Source: an uncultured Paracoccaceae bacterium
Lineage (GTDB): Bacteria > Pseudomonadota > Alphaproteobacteria > Rhodobacterales > Rhodobacteraceae
Assembly: GCA_947503775.1 (NCBI GenBank)
Contig: CANNFE010000003.1
Span: 1-64,000, forward strand
DNA length: 64,000 nt
Direction of reading: 5' to 3'
The notes under the pieces were generated by a model that was given only the letters and a program-made list of their open reading frames with translations, was not told where the DNA came from and searched no databases. Made by a program: the position numbers and the translations under genes. This document shows, piece after piece, positions 51,025 through 60,290 of the stretch; the stretch's first letter is position 1, and each line of letters starts with the position of its first letter.

Positions 51025-52229
51025 TTAGTTCCCCCGGCCACGCGAAGCGGAGCCTCTTCGGACGGACTAGCCTCGGAATCTGCACTCTCGACCGTCGTTT
51101 CTGTCGCCGAAGCAGACGCATCGACGGGCGCGACTGGATCCTCGGACAGCGTTTGAGGGGCTGCCTCGGTCTGCACCGGCTCTGGCTCGTCTGCGCTTTC
51201 CGCGCTCGCCTCTTTCGCTTCGGGCGCAGGCACGGAGACGGGCGGCACCTGGATCGGAGGCGCTTTTCCGCTGGCTTCGGGCTGGGTCGCGGCGAAGACC
51301 GGCGGCGTCTGAACCTTACGTTCGATGGGCGCTTCGGGATCGACCTTCATTGCGACGTCGGGCGTGACCAGACGCGTGGTTGCGGCGCTGGCTTCGACAT
51401 AGTCGATCGGCTTGGGCGCGACCTTCTGCTCGGTCGGCTTCATGTGGTTCATTTTGATGACGGAAAACGAGATGTTGTCCTGATCGGGATCGGCCAGACC
51501 GTCGAGCGCCTCGAGCAAGTAGCCTGCGATTTCCGCACTGCGACGGCGGCGATAGCGGTGGAGGATCTTCTCGATCTTGGCTTCCTCGAGATACTGAAGG
51601 CCGTCGCTGGAGACGACGACGATGTCGCCCAGCTTGAGCTCGAACGGCTTTTTCGGGCAATCGCTGCGCGCGACCTTTTCACCCAGAATAACCGATGTGA
51701 GACAGTTGCGGTCGGGGTGATTCTTTCCCGTCTCGGGATCGAGTAGGCCCGATTGCACCATGAAGTCGATTTGAGGCGCCATCGAATGGTCTTCGTTCAA
51801 CTGGCTCATCTTGCCGCCGCGATAGTGGTAAAGCGGCGAGTCCCCGATCGACATCCAGTACATGCGGTTCTCGACCAGAACGAGGGAGACGAGCGTAGCG
51901 CCCATTCCGCGGGTTTCCGGGTTTTCCTGAACGTGACTGCGGACGCAATCATTCGCGATCGTCGCCGCCTCGGTCATCATGTCCGGGATCTGATGTTCCA
52001 GCTGGAAGAGGTTCGCACTTTGGAACTTGAGCTCGCTGAAGACCTCGGTCACGACGATCTTGCTGGCGACGTCACCGGCGGCATGGCCACCCATTCCGTC
52101 GGCCAGGACGGCCAGACCGGTATCGGCACCGAAGGGGAAATCGGTGATGATGGCATCTTCTTGGTAGTCACGTCCGCCCTGGGCTATCGCCGAGGCGACA
52201 TCAAAGCGGGGTTCAGGCGATCGCCACAT
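51021..52229 (-). CDS. PP2C-type Ser/Thr protein phosphatase
   Basis: A 402-residue protein. Residues ~8-260 form a PP2C catalytic domain: the metal ligands lie in RDYQEDA (E24/D25) and VLADGMGGHAAGDVAS (D44), followed by MYWMSIGDSPLYHY, VVVSSDGLQYL and DPDQDNISF. The last ~130 residues are a Pro/Ala/Glu-rich tail. The ATG at 52229 lies inside the end of the FHA gene (17-nt overlap). It probably removes phosphates placed by the kinase encoded two genes upstream. Confidence 0.92.
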   Translation of the reverse strand: MWRSPEPRFDVASAIAQGGRDYQEDAIITDFPFGADTGLAVLADGMGGHAAGDVASKIVVTEVFSELKFQSANLFQLEHQIPDMMTEAATIANDCVRSHVQENPETRGMGATLVSLVLVENRMYWMSIGDSPLYHYRGGKMSQLNEDHSMAPQIDFMVQSGLLDPETGKNHPDRNCLTSVILGEKVARSDCPKKPFELKLGDIVVVSSDGLQYLEEAKIEKILHRYRRRRSAEIAGYLLEALDGLADPDQDNISFSVIKMNHMKPTEQKVAPKPIDYVEASAATTRLVTPDVAMKVDPEAPIERKVQTPPVFAATQPEASGKAPPIQVPPVSVPAPEAKEASAESADEPEPVQTEAAPQTLSEDPVAPVDASASATETTVESADSEASPSEEAPLRVAGGTK

Positions 52230-53043
52230 CGTCGCTCTCCTTGGAGTCTGGCTTGTCGGACCAGTTGAAAGTCTCGTTGCAGAGGCCGACGAAACGCAGC
52301 GTCGTGTCTCCGATTTTAATTGAGTCGCCATCCGCAAGCGGTTCGGTGCTGACGACGGGAGCATCGTTCAGGCGAACGATGTTGGATTTGCCGCCGTGGC
52401 CCAGAAGAAACTTATGGGTTTCAGCATCATAGACGATGGCAGCATGATTGGTGCGCGAAATGGCGTTGTCGCCGAAATCGAGCTGAACGGTCTGGTCTTC
52501 GCCGCGTCCGATCTGGCTCATCCCGGAATAGAGGGCGAAGGATTCGCCCCGGCCCGGACCGTCGGTGACGACGACCCAGCCGACCGGGAAGGTCGCGCGC
52601 TGGGTGACACGGACGGTGCTTTCGGGATCGAAGAGGTCGACGACATCGGTCGCGGATTTCTCAAAGCCGATCAGACGGGTCTTGGCCCGGCCGGGACGGC
52701 GCTTGCTGCGGCCGGCGATGGGTTCGGGGATGCTGACCGCGTCCTTGACCGGAGCGGGCGCAATCGGTTCTGGCAGCGCATCGCTGTCCTCGCCATCCAT
52801 GTCCCAGATGTTGACCGGGGCCGGCGTGGCCTGAGGCGCTGGGGCCTCTTCCTGAACCTCGGCACTGACCTTGCCGATGACCTCGGTCGACTTCTGTTCG
52901 CCCACGAAGGGCGGGATCGTCGTGTGCGGCGGAACGCGAACAGTCGGATGAGGCTGCGGTTCGAGCCGACGCGACATCGCGCTATCGTCACCACCCTTTT
53001 GAGTGGAGGACTTCTTGGCGATCAACTGGCGAATGAACTTCAT
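52213..53043 (-). CDS. FHA-domain protein
   Basis: A 276-residue protein. The first ~150 residues are a low-complexity region with many Pro and charged residues and several threonines, some in VRVPPHTTIPP. Residues ~155-253 form an FHA domain with the phosphothreonine-binding pattern: IGRGEDQ (R180), ISRTNH (S196 to H200) and KSNIVRLND (N221). It would bind phosphothreonine made by the neighbouring kinase. It lies 61 nt after the kinase and overlaps the phosphatase gene. Confidence 0.92.
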   Translation of the reverse strand: MKFIRQLIAKKSSTQKGGDDSAMSRRLEPQPHPTVRVPPHTTIPPFVGEQKSTEVIGKVSAEVQEEAPAPQATPAPVNIWDMDGEDSDALPEPIAPAPVKDAVSIPEPIAGRSKRRPGRAKTRLIGFEKSATDVVDLFDPESTVRVTQRATFPVGWVVVTDGPGRGESFALYSGMSQIGRGEDQTVQLDFGDNAISRTNHAAIVYDAETHKFLLGHGGKSNIVRLNDAPVVSTEPLADGDSIKIGDTTLRFVGLCNETFNWSDKPDSKESDDVAIA

Positions 53044-53104
53044 CGTTACATCTCCTCTGACTGAGCGGGAACGGGATCGGATCCTTCAGGGATCCCGAAC
53101 CATA

Positions 53105-55036
53105 CTACTCAATAGCGCCTTTCGGAATATTTAGCGACGCCACCCACATGGAGCCCTCGCGCTGAACTGCAAACGTGAGCCGGTCGAGGGCGGACGAAAG
53201 CTCGCGTCGTGCGATGGTTTCGACCGCTTCCGGCTCGGTGATACGGCGATTGGTCGGCATGTAGGCGACGAGAACGTCCCCGACAGCCAGATCGGTTTCG
53301 ATCCCCTCTGCGAGGGCCGTGACGGTGGTGATCCAGCTCTCGCCATCGAAGCGAGATTGAAAGCGCGTGTCCTCGAAGATCGCCGTTTCATAGACGACGG
53401 GGAAGATCGTGTCGTTCGAAAGCGCCGCGCCCGATGGATCCTGCACACCAAGTTTGACCGACACCTGCGCCTCGTCCGCGAGATCGACCGTGTCTGAGAT
53501 CGCGGGCGCGAGCGGGGCGTTATTGCCCAGGGCGACGCCGTTCACGGACACAATTCGTTGACCGATGGAGGCCCAGTCTGGCGCGGCCTCTCCGAGGTCG
53601 GAGATGACATTGCCGCTGGAGAGCGAAAACGGGAGCGCGACGGTCCATTCACTCTGGATAGAGGACGCGTCGGTCGTATCGGCCTGCGAGACCGACGGGG
53701 CGGCATCGGCCGCAGCCTCCGGTTCGGGCAACAGGATCGTCATCGCGGATTGGTCCGGCTCAGCCGCAGCGGGCGCGGCAGTCTGTGCGGTTGAGGCGGG
53801 CGCTGGGGCCTCGACTTCGGGCGCAGGCTGCGGTTCTGCGGTCTGGACGGGAGCGACCGGTTCAGGCGCGGTCTGCACGGCAGGCACCGGGTCGGCCGCA
53901 GGTACGTCGTCGCTGCCCGACTGCGTCAGGACGATACCGCCGATGGCGATAAGCGCGATGGCGGCTACGGATGCGAAGAGAACCGGGCGCGGCAGATCCT
54001 CGATGAAGGCGAGAGGCGACACTTTCTCCGGCGCGGGCTTGGGCGCGGCACCCTCGACCTCGGGCGTCTCGACAGGTTGATCCGAGGACAGCGGCAGAAC
54101 GATCGCCTCCTCCCCGTCCATCATGCGGATCCAGTCCTTGACCGACTGCAAGCGCTTCTTTGGAAGCACCGCGAGCGCCTTGTCGATCGAGGCCAGCACA
54201 GCCTCGGGATACTCGTCAAAGCGGCCTGCAAGCGGCTCGTAGGGGTCCGGATCACCCGAGGCGATGGCGGCCAGGCGCGCCTGACTGTTCGACGGAACCT
54301 CGCCCGTAATCACGTGATAGAAAGAGGCGCCGAGCGCATAAAGATCGCTCCACGGGCCCTGCTCGCTGCCCGCGATATAGAATTCCTGTGGGGAATAGCC
54401 GTCCTTGACCACCCGCATGGCAGACAGAACGCGCGTCGTCTTGGTCGCCTGTTCGCGCGCGGCGCCGAAATCGATGAGAACCGGCTTGCGGTTGCCATCA
54501 AGGAGGATGTTATCGGGGGAGATGTCGCGGTGCAGCATCTCCTGGCTGTGGATGAAGCCGACAGCATCCAGAAGCTGGCGGAGAATATCCTCTACCTCTT
54601 CGGGGGAAAGCGGATCCGCCGAATCCTCGATCCGGTCGAGCATGTCGGGACCTTCGACAAAATCGAGGGCCATATAGGCGGTGTCGTTATCCTCAAAGAC
54701 CTGATGGACGCCGACGATATTGGGATGATTGAGCTTTGCGAGGCTGCGCGCCTCCTGGACGAATAGCTTGACGATCGACTTCAGCTCGGACTGATGCGCG
54801 CGGGAGCGGGCCTGCACGATGGCCCGGCTGCGGCGGCAAAAGGCGCCTGGAAAACACTCCTTGATGACGATCTTCCGATCGAGACTATCGCGCGCAAGAT
54901 AAGTGATCCCGAAGCCGCCGGCATTCAGGAAGCATTCGATCGTATATTGCCCATGCATGAGCTTTGTGCCGGGAGAGAGTTCGTCGACGACGTCCTCCGG
55001 ATCACCGGTCTGATCGACTTTCTGCGCAGTTACCAT
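53105..55036 (-). CDS. Transmembrane Ser/Thr protein kinase
   Basis: A 643-residue protein. Residues ~30-300 are a Hanks-type kinase: glycine loop NAGGFGITY, catalytic lysine K59 in IVIKE, HRDISPDN (D171) and DFG at 189-191; HRD with arginine suggests control by activation-loop phosphorylation. One transmembrane helix follows (351-371), then a Pro/Ala-rich linker and an extracytoplasmic domain of ~200 residues with the PDZ-like pattern SVNGVALGN and a beta-rich end. First gene of the cluster. The IKECFP form of the lysine motif occurs in kinases of several bacterial signalling cassettes. Confidence 0.93.
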   Translation of the reverse strand: MVTAQKVDQTGDPEDVVDELSPGTKLMHGQYTIECFLNAGGFGITYLARDSLDRKIVIKECFPGAFCRRSRAIVQARSRAHQSELKSIVKLFVQEARSLAKLNHPNIVGVHQVFEDNDTAYMALDFVEGPDMLDRIEDSADPLSPEEVEDILRQLLDAVGFIHSQEMLHRDISPDNILLDGNRKPVLIDFGAAREQATKTTRVLSAMRVVKDGYSPQEFYIAGSEQGPWSDLYALGASFYHVITGEVPSNSQARLAAIASGDPDPYEPLAGRFDEYPEAVLASIDKALAVLPKKRLQSVKDWIRMMDGEEAIVLPLSSDQPVETPEVEGAAPKPAPEKVSPLAFIEDLPRPVLFASVAAIALIAIGGIVLTQSGSDDVPAADPVPAVQTAPEPVAPVQTAEPQPAPEVEAPAPASTAQTAAPAAAEPDQSAMTILLPEPEAAADAAPSVSQADTTDASSIQSEWTVALPFSLSSGNVISDLGEAAPDWASIGQRIVSVNGVALGNNAPLAPAISDTVDLADEAQVSVKLGVQDPSGAALSNDTIFPVVYETAIFEDTRFQSRFDGESWITTVTALAEGIETDLAVGDVLVAYMPTNRRITEPEAVETIARRELSSALDRLTFAVQREGSMWVASLNIPKGAIE

Positions 55037-55275
55037 TTCACATCCAGGTTCTTCAAAACGCTGACTTTGACACTCGTACGACTAGGCTCCGGAGCTTATC
55101 GATGCCAATTTAGGCTAAAGCGTGATCCTAATCTGTTTTTTCGACGCCTCTAATAGCCGGATTTAGACGGGAATTGTTTGCGATTCCAACACATGAAGCC
55201 GCTCCGCGAGGGAAGTGTGACATAAAGTTGCGTCAATGCGTTGACATTTTCGCAAAAACGTCTCGTGCATTCTAC

Positions 55276-55830
55276 TTACGCGTGTCCCGCCTCGCTCGAG
55301 AGGAGTAATGTGTCGATTCCAAGGGCAGCCAGCGCGCCGGTCCAGCGGTCCTGAATCGGCTGATCGAAGACCAGATCGGCATCCGCCGGACAGGTCAGCC
55401 AGTCATTGCGCCCGATCTCGGCCTCGAGCTGCCCCGGCGCCCAACCGGCATAGCCCAGCGCAAAAAGCGCCCGGGATGGCCCGCGTCCACTTGCGATCTG
55501 CTGGAGCGTCTCGACCGAGGAGCTGAGGGCAAAGGGCCCTGTGAACTCCTGATCCTCGGTCTCGTCCGGTTCATCGTGAAGCACGAAGCCGCGCGCCATC
55601 TCGACCGGACCGCCGAAATGGACGGGAAAGCGGCGCTTGGACGTTTCGATCCCGAGCGTGTCCAGAACGTCGGAAAAGCTGACCGCGGTCGAGACCTTGT
55701 TGACGATGATGCCGAAGGCACCGCCTTCGGAATGGGCATAAAGATAGACCAGCGACCGGTAGAATCGCGGGTCGGACATCGCAGGCATCGCGATGAGAAG
55801 AGTGCCAGTGAGATCGGTCGGACCGTCCAT
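55276..55830 (-). CDS. yqgE: YqgE/AlgH family protein
   Basis: A 184-residue protein with the family start TGTLLIAMPAMSDPRFYRSL, followed by VYLYAHSEGGAFGIIVNK, the middle FGGPVEMARGFVLH and the end WTGALAALGID. AlgH-type proteins are small cytoplasmic proteins of uncertain function. It is 239 nt upstream of the kinase gene on the same strand and divergent from the DsbD-like gene. Confidence 0.94.
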   Translation of the reverse strand: MDGPTDLTGTLLIAMPAMSDPRFYRSLVYLYAHSEGGAFGIIVNKVSTAVSFSDVLDTLGIETSKRRFPVHFGGPVEMARGFVLHDEPDETEDQEFTGPFALSSSVETLQQIASGRGPSRALFALGYAGWAPGQLEAEIGRNDWLTCPADADLVFDQPIQDRWTGALAALGIDTLLLSSEAGHA

Positions 55831-55923
55831 GTGTTAAGGATGACCAGCGCGGCGCGGCCTTTCAAGGGATCGCTCGCCCCATCGTGACTTTATCGTCAGC
55901 GCAGGCCGTGGCATGGGGACGCA

Positions 55924-56709
55924 ATGACCCGATCTGCCCTCTTTTCGGCCGCTCTGTTGGCCTTGATCCCGATCTCCGCCGCCGCTGAACGGCTAAGCGA
56001 TGTCGCACAGCTCGATGTGCTGACCGGGTGGCGAGAGCCGTCGGGACGCCATATCGCGGCGGTCCGGATCCGGCTTGCGCCGGGCTGGAAGACCTATTGG
56101 CGCGCGCCGGGCGATGCGGGGATCCCGCCCGATTTCAGCTTTGAGGGCGCCCGGAACATGAGCGGCGTGGCCTGGCACTGGCCGACGCCGCAGATCTTTG
56201 AGACCAGTGGGATGCGCTCGGTCGGGTATGCCGATCAGGTGGTGCTGCCGGTCGAGATTACGCCGGGCGGGCCCGGTGAGATCGACTTTGCGGGATCGGT
56301 GCAGGTGGGGATCTGCAAGGATATCTGCATTCCGGCCTTCTTCGAGTTTTCCGCGGTGCTGCCCGATGGCGGGGATCGCGATGCATCCATCGTGGCCGCT
56401 TTGGTCGACCGCCCGATGACCGCCGAGGAAGCGGGCGTCGGGGGCGTGACCTGCCGGTTCGCACCTCTGGAGGATGGCCTGCGCCTGACGGCAGAGGTCG
56501 AGATGGCGCCGATCGGCGCGCAAGAGCTGGCGGTCGTCGAAGCCGGTCCGGGCATCTGGGTGTCAGAGCCAGATGTGACCCGGGCAGGCGGCACCCTGTC
56601 GGTCAGCGCGGATCTGGTGGGGGCGCAGGTGCTTGACCGCAGCGAGGTGCGGCTGACGCTTCTGGCGGATGGTCAGGGCGTCGATATCAAGGGATGCGAC
56701 GCGGGCTAG
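55924..56709 (+). CDS. Stand-alone DsbD N-terminal domain protein
   Basis: A 261-residue exported protein with a signal peptide ending SAAA. It matches the immunoglobulin-like N-terminal domain of DsbD, with the redox pair in VGICKDICIPAFFEF. The transmembrane and thioredoxin parts of DsbD are absent, so it is a free periplasmic domain that would take electrons from a CcdA-type partner elsewhere. Additional cysteines are in VTCRF and KGCDAG. Its TAG stop shares the four bases CTAG with the stop of the convergent RND gene. Confidence 0.85.
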   Translation: MTRSALFSAALLALIPISAAAERLSDVAQLDVLTGWREPSGRHIAAVRIRLAPGWKTYWRAPGDAGIPPDFSFEGARNMSGVAWHWPTPQIFETSGMRSVGYADQVVLPVEITPGGPGEIDFAGSVQVGICKDICIPAFFEFSAVLPDGGDRDASIVAALVDRPMTAEEAGVGGVTCRFAPLEDGLRLTAEVEMAPIGAQELAVVEAGPGIWVSEPDVTRAGGTLSVSADLVGAQVLDRSEVRLTLLADGQGVDIKGCDAG

Positions 56710-59700
56710 GTCCGGCGGCGCGTTGTCAGGGCGACGATGTAGATCACGACAAGCAGACCGGCGAGGCAGGCGGCAAAGAGCGCGGCGGCTTGAAGCGGGG
56801 CAGCGGGCAGCACCGGAAGCAAGGCCGTGCCAGCGACCAGCGGCGGGCCGAGGATGAGCGCAAAGAGCAGCGCCGCCAGAATCTGGGCCGCTAGGACGGG
56901 CAGCGCCGCGCCTGATGCACTTGGACGCCCGATGGCGCGGGACGCCCGGCGGTTGGCGCGCAGCATCTTCCCGACATCCTGCTGCACCGCGATCAGGGTC
57001 GGCACGACCAGCAGCACAAGCAGCATCCCGAAGCCAAGCCCGTAGACCAGCGTGATGACCGTGGGTTTGAGGAACTGTGCCTGCGAGGACCGCTCGACCA
57101 GAAGCGGCGCGAGGCCAAGCACAGTCGTGAGGGTGGTCAGCAAAACGGGGCGGAGGCGGTCGGCGGCGCCGTCGATGATGGCGGGCAGGATCCCGCGATC
57201 CTCGGCATAGTCGTCGATCGTCGTGACCAGGACGATACTGTCATTGATGACGATGCCGGTCATTCCGATGATGCCGACGACGCTGAACATCGACAGCGGC
57301 ACGTCATGTAGCCAATGCCCGAAGATCGTGCCGACAAGGCCGAAGGGAATGATGGCCATCACCACCGCAGGCCGGGTCCAGCTGGCAAAGATCCAGGACA
57401 GCGTGAGGTAGATCCCCAAAAGCACGAAGATGAGGCCGAGGCGCGCATCGGCGAGGAATTCGTCCTCTTGTTCGGAGAGGCCGGAAAGGCGGGTCTCCAC
57501 GCTGTGGAGCGTTTCGATCTCAGGGAGGATGACCTCTTCGATCTGGGTTGCGATCTCGGCGGCGCGGTCAGCGTTATCCTCGTTCAGGTCCCCGGTGACC
57601 GAAATAAGCTGCACGCCATTCTCGCGGGTGATCGTGGAAAAGCCGGTCCGCCTGTCGACAGAGACGATATCGGCGAGCGGGACGTAATCCCCGTTCGGGG
57701 TGCGCAGTTGGGTCCGGTCGAGGAAATCGGCGGTCAGCTCGTCCTCGGGCAGCTCGACCCGGATCGCGCCGGAGCGGGGGCCATCCGGGAAGGTCGCCGC
57801 TTCGATCCCGGCGAGGCGGTTGCGCAGGGTGCGGCCCAGGGCATCGATGGTAAAGCCGAGTGCCTCGCCCTGTGCGGTCAGGTTCAGGATGAGCTCGTCC
57901 TTGTCGTAGGCGAGGCTGTCCTCGAGCGCAGAGACCTCGGGGAAGAGCGCGAGGCGGGTCTTGAGCGCCTCGGCGGCCTCTTTGAGCGTCTCGGAACTGG
58001 CGCCGTAGATCTGGACGTCGATGGCGTCGCCGCCGGGGCCGCCGCGCCAGGACCGGAAGGAGATATTCTCGACCAGCGGCAGGCGGGTGACGCGATCCTG
58101 AAGCTCGTCGTTGAAGGCGAAGGAGCTGTAGGGGCGCAAATCGGCATCGATCAGCTCGATCGAGAGGCCGCCTAGCAGATCGGCATCCTTGTTGTCGGTG
58201 CCGGACATCCCCCGCCCTGCGTTGCGACCAACCTGTCCCATGGCGAAATCGATGGGATTGAGGCCATAGCGCTCCTCGTATTCGGCACCCAGCTCTTCGG
58301 TGGCGCGCTGCATCTCGCGCATCATGGCCAGCGTATCCTCGCGCGTGGCGCCGTTGGCCATGACGAAGTTGCCGGTGATCGAGCCCTGTTCTGGAGAATT
58401 GAAGAAGCGCCATTGCACCTCGCCCGAGACGAAAAGCGCGATCTGGGTAGAGAGGATCAGAACGGTCCCGGCAAGGACGGGGTAGCGCGCCCAGATGACG
58501 GCGCGGATGAGCGGGCGGAAGCCGCGTTCGCGCACCCAGTTGAAGCCGCGCGTGATGTGGCGGGACGGAAAGTCGTACCAGTCCCGTCTAAGGGCGGCAG
58601 TGATCCGCAATTTGCGCGCACGTGGCAGGATCAGGAAAAGCGCCAGCGGCGCGGCCAGCGCAATGGAGCCTGCGGTCAGAGCCTCGGGGCTGGTCCAGCC
58701 CGGCACGATCTGCGGGGCGGCCAGATGCAGGGCCGCGACGGCGGCAAGGCCCGTCGCCGTTGGAATTAAGAGGATGGCCAGAGCGAGGTTCCACGGGCTC
58801 TCTGCGCCGTCCCGGCGCGCGAGGGCGTGGCTCATATGGTTGGGCAGGATCAGGAAGCACTCGATCAGGGACGCGATCAGAACGACGATCACCGTGAAAG
58901 GGATATCGGCGATTAGGTCACCGAACCGACCGCCGATCACGACGAGACCGAAGAAGGCGATCACCGTCGTCAGGGTCGAGGAAAAGACCGGCGTGAACAT
59001 TCGTTTGGCGGCGTTTTCGGCGGCGGTGACAGGGTCCTCGCCCAGACGGGTGACGCGGAAATCGGCATGTTCGCCGACGACGATGGCGTCATCGACCACG
59101 ATGCCGAGCGTGATGATGAGCGCAAAGAGCGAGATCATGTTGATCGTCAGGCCCGCCAGCCACATGAAGGCAATGGCCGCGAGAAGCGCGACCGGGATAC
59201 CGGCTGCCACCCAGAAGGCCGTGCGGGCATTCAGGAACAGAAAGAGCAGCATCATGACAAGCGCGAGACCGACCAGCGCATTGTCGAGCAGGATCTCGAG
59301 CCGGTCGGAAATGTATTCCGATCGGGCGCGGATCAGATCGATGGACACGCCGCTTGGCAGGGTCGCGGCCAGATCGGCGGCGACCTCCTCGACCACACTT
59401 TGAATTTCGATGGCGTCCCCTTGCGCAGAGCGATCCACCCGAAGCGTGATCGCGGGATCTTCTGCGACGAAATAGGCGTCGGAGCGATCGATGCCCTGAC
59501 TGGAAATCAGCGCGACATCGCCGACCGTCAGGGACGAGCCGTCAGGATTGGTCCGCAAGGTGATGCCCGCGATATCGTCTGCGGTCCGGCGTGCGGTGCC
59601 GGTTCGGATCCGCTCTGCCCCCGGGACGTCACCGGCAGGATCGGCATCCGCTTCGGAGGCGACGGCGGAGGCGATCTCGGCCATGGTGATGTCGTTGCGG

Positions 59701-60287
59701 ATCAGCGACAGGGACGGCACTTCGATCAGGATTTCGGACGCGGCGACACCGCGGATTGTCGTTCGGGTGACGCCGGCCGCGAAAAGGCGGGTCGTCAGCT
59801 CGTCGGCGAAGCGGCCAAGCTGATCGACGCCGACGGGCCCCGTGATCACGATATCGGTGACGCGGTCGCGCCAGGCGCCGCGCCGGACGGTCGGATCGTC
59901 AGCGTCCTCGGGCAGGGTCGTCAGCGCATCGACGGCCTGCTGCACATCCTCGGCGCCGCGGGCGACGTCCCAGCCCGGTTCGAATTCCAGATCGACCGAG
60001 GCGCGGCCTTCGCGGGCTGTCGAGCTTGAGGTCTCGACCCCTTCGACGGCCAGAAGCGCCGGTTCGAGGACCTGAACGATTGCGGCGTCGACATCCTCGG
60101 CCCCTGCGCCATCCCATGAGACATTGACCGAGACGCTGTCGACGATGACATCGGGAAAGAATTGCGCCCGCATATTGGGAAAGGCGGCAAGACCGCCTGC
60201 GACCATCAGAACCAGAAGAAGATTGGCGAGCGTGCGGTGCCGCGTGAAATAGGACAGAAGCCCCCCTGCCCTGAGATCGCGCGCCAT
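56706..60287 (-). CDS. RND efflux pump inner-membrane subunit
   Basis: A 1193-residue pump of the HAE/AcrB-like family that exports drugs, lipids or metals using the proton gradient. The N-terminus has the normal first TM and FPNMRAQFFPDV; the fourth TM carries GIVVDDAIVVGEH with the paired aspartates needed for proton flow. Two periplasmic halves with similar repeats are separated by extra hydrophobic segments (about 500-560), which makes it longer than AcrB (~1050). It follows the adaptor gene by three bases. No outer-membrane channel gene is nearby. Confidence 0.93.
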   Translation of the reverse strand: MARDLRAGGLLSYFTRHRTLANLLLVLMVAGGLAAFPNMRAQFFPDVIVDSVSVNVSWDGAGAEDVDAAIVQVLEPALLAVEGVETSSSTAREGRASVDLEFEPGWDVARGAEDVQQAVDALTTLPEDADDPTVRRGAWRDRVTDIVITGPVGVDQLGRFADELTTRLFAAGVTRTTIRGVAASEILIEVPSLSLIRNDITMAEIASAVASEADADPAGDVPGAERIRTGTARRTADDIAGITLRTNPDGSSLTVGDVALISSQGIDRSDAYFVAEDPAITLRVDRSAQGDAIEIQSVVEEVAADLAATLPSGVSIDLIRARSEYISDRLEILLDNALVGLALVMMLLFLFLNARTAFWVAAGIPVALLAAIAFMWLAGLTINMISLFALIITLGIVVDDAIVVGEHADFRVTRLGEDPVTAAENAAKRMFTPVFSSTLTTVIAFFGLVVIGGRFGDLIADIPFTVIVVLIASLIECFLILPNHMSHALARRDGAESPWNLALAILLIPTATGLAAVAALHLAAPQIVPGWTSPEALTAGSIALAAPLALFLILPRARKLRITAALRRDWYDFPSRHITRGFNWVRERGFRPLIRAVIWARYPVLAGTVLILSTQIALFVSGEVQWRFFNSPEQGSITGNFVMANGATREDTLAMMREMQRATEELGAEYEERYGLNPIDFAMGQVGRNAGRGMSGTDNKDADLLGGLSIELIDADLRPYSSFAFNDELQDRVTRLPLVENISFRSWRGGPGGDAIDVQIYGASSETLKEAAEALKTRLALFPEVSALEDSLAYDKDELILNLTAQGEALGFTIDALGRTLRNRLAGIEAATFPDGPRSGAIRVELPEDELTADFLDRTQLRTPNGDYVPLADIVSVDRRTGFSTITRENGVQLISVTGDLNEDNADRAAEIATQIEEVILPEIETLHSVETRLSGLSEQEDEFLADARLGLIFVLLGIYLTLSWIFASWTRPAVVMAIIPFGLVGTIFGHWLHDVPLSMFSVVGIIGMTGIVINDSIVLVTTIDDYAEDRGILPAIIDGAADRLRPVLLTTLTTVLGLAPLLVERSSQAQFLKPTVITLVYGLGFGMLLVLLVVPTLIAVQQDVGKMLRANRRASRAIGRPSASGAALPVLAAQILAALLFALILGPPLVAGTALLPVLPAAPLQAAALFAACLAGLLVVIYIVALTTRRRT

Positions 60288-60290
60288 CTT

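Noticed and set aside
41987-55036. Type VI secretion regulatory locus
   Set aside because: The kinase, PP2C and FHA trio suggested it, but no TssB, TssC, Hcp, VgrG, ClpV, TssM or TssK-like gene occurs in the region.
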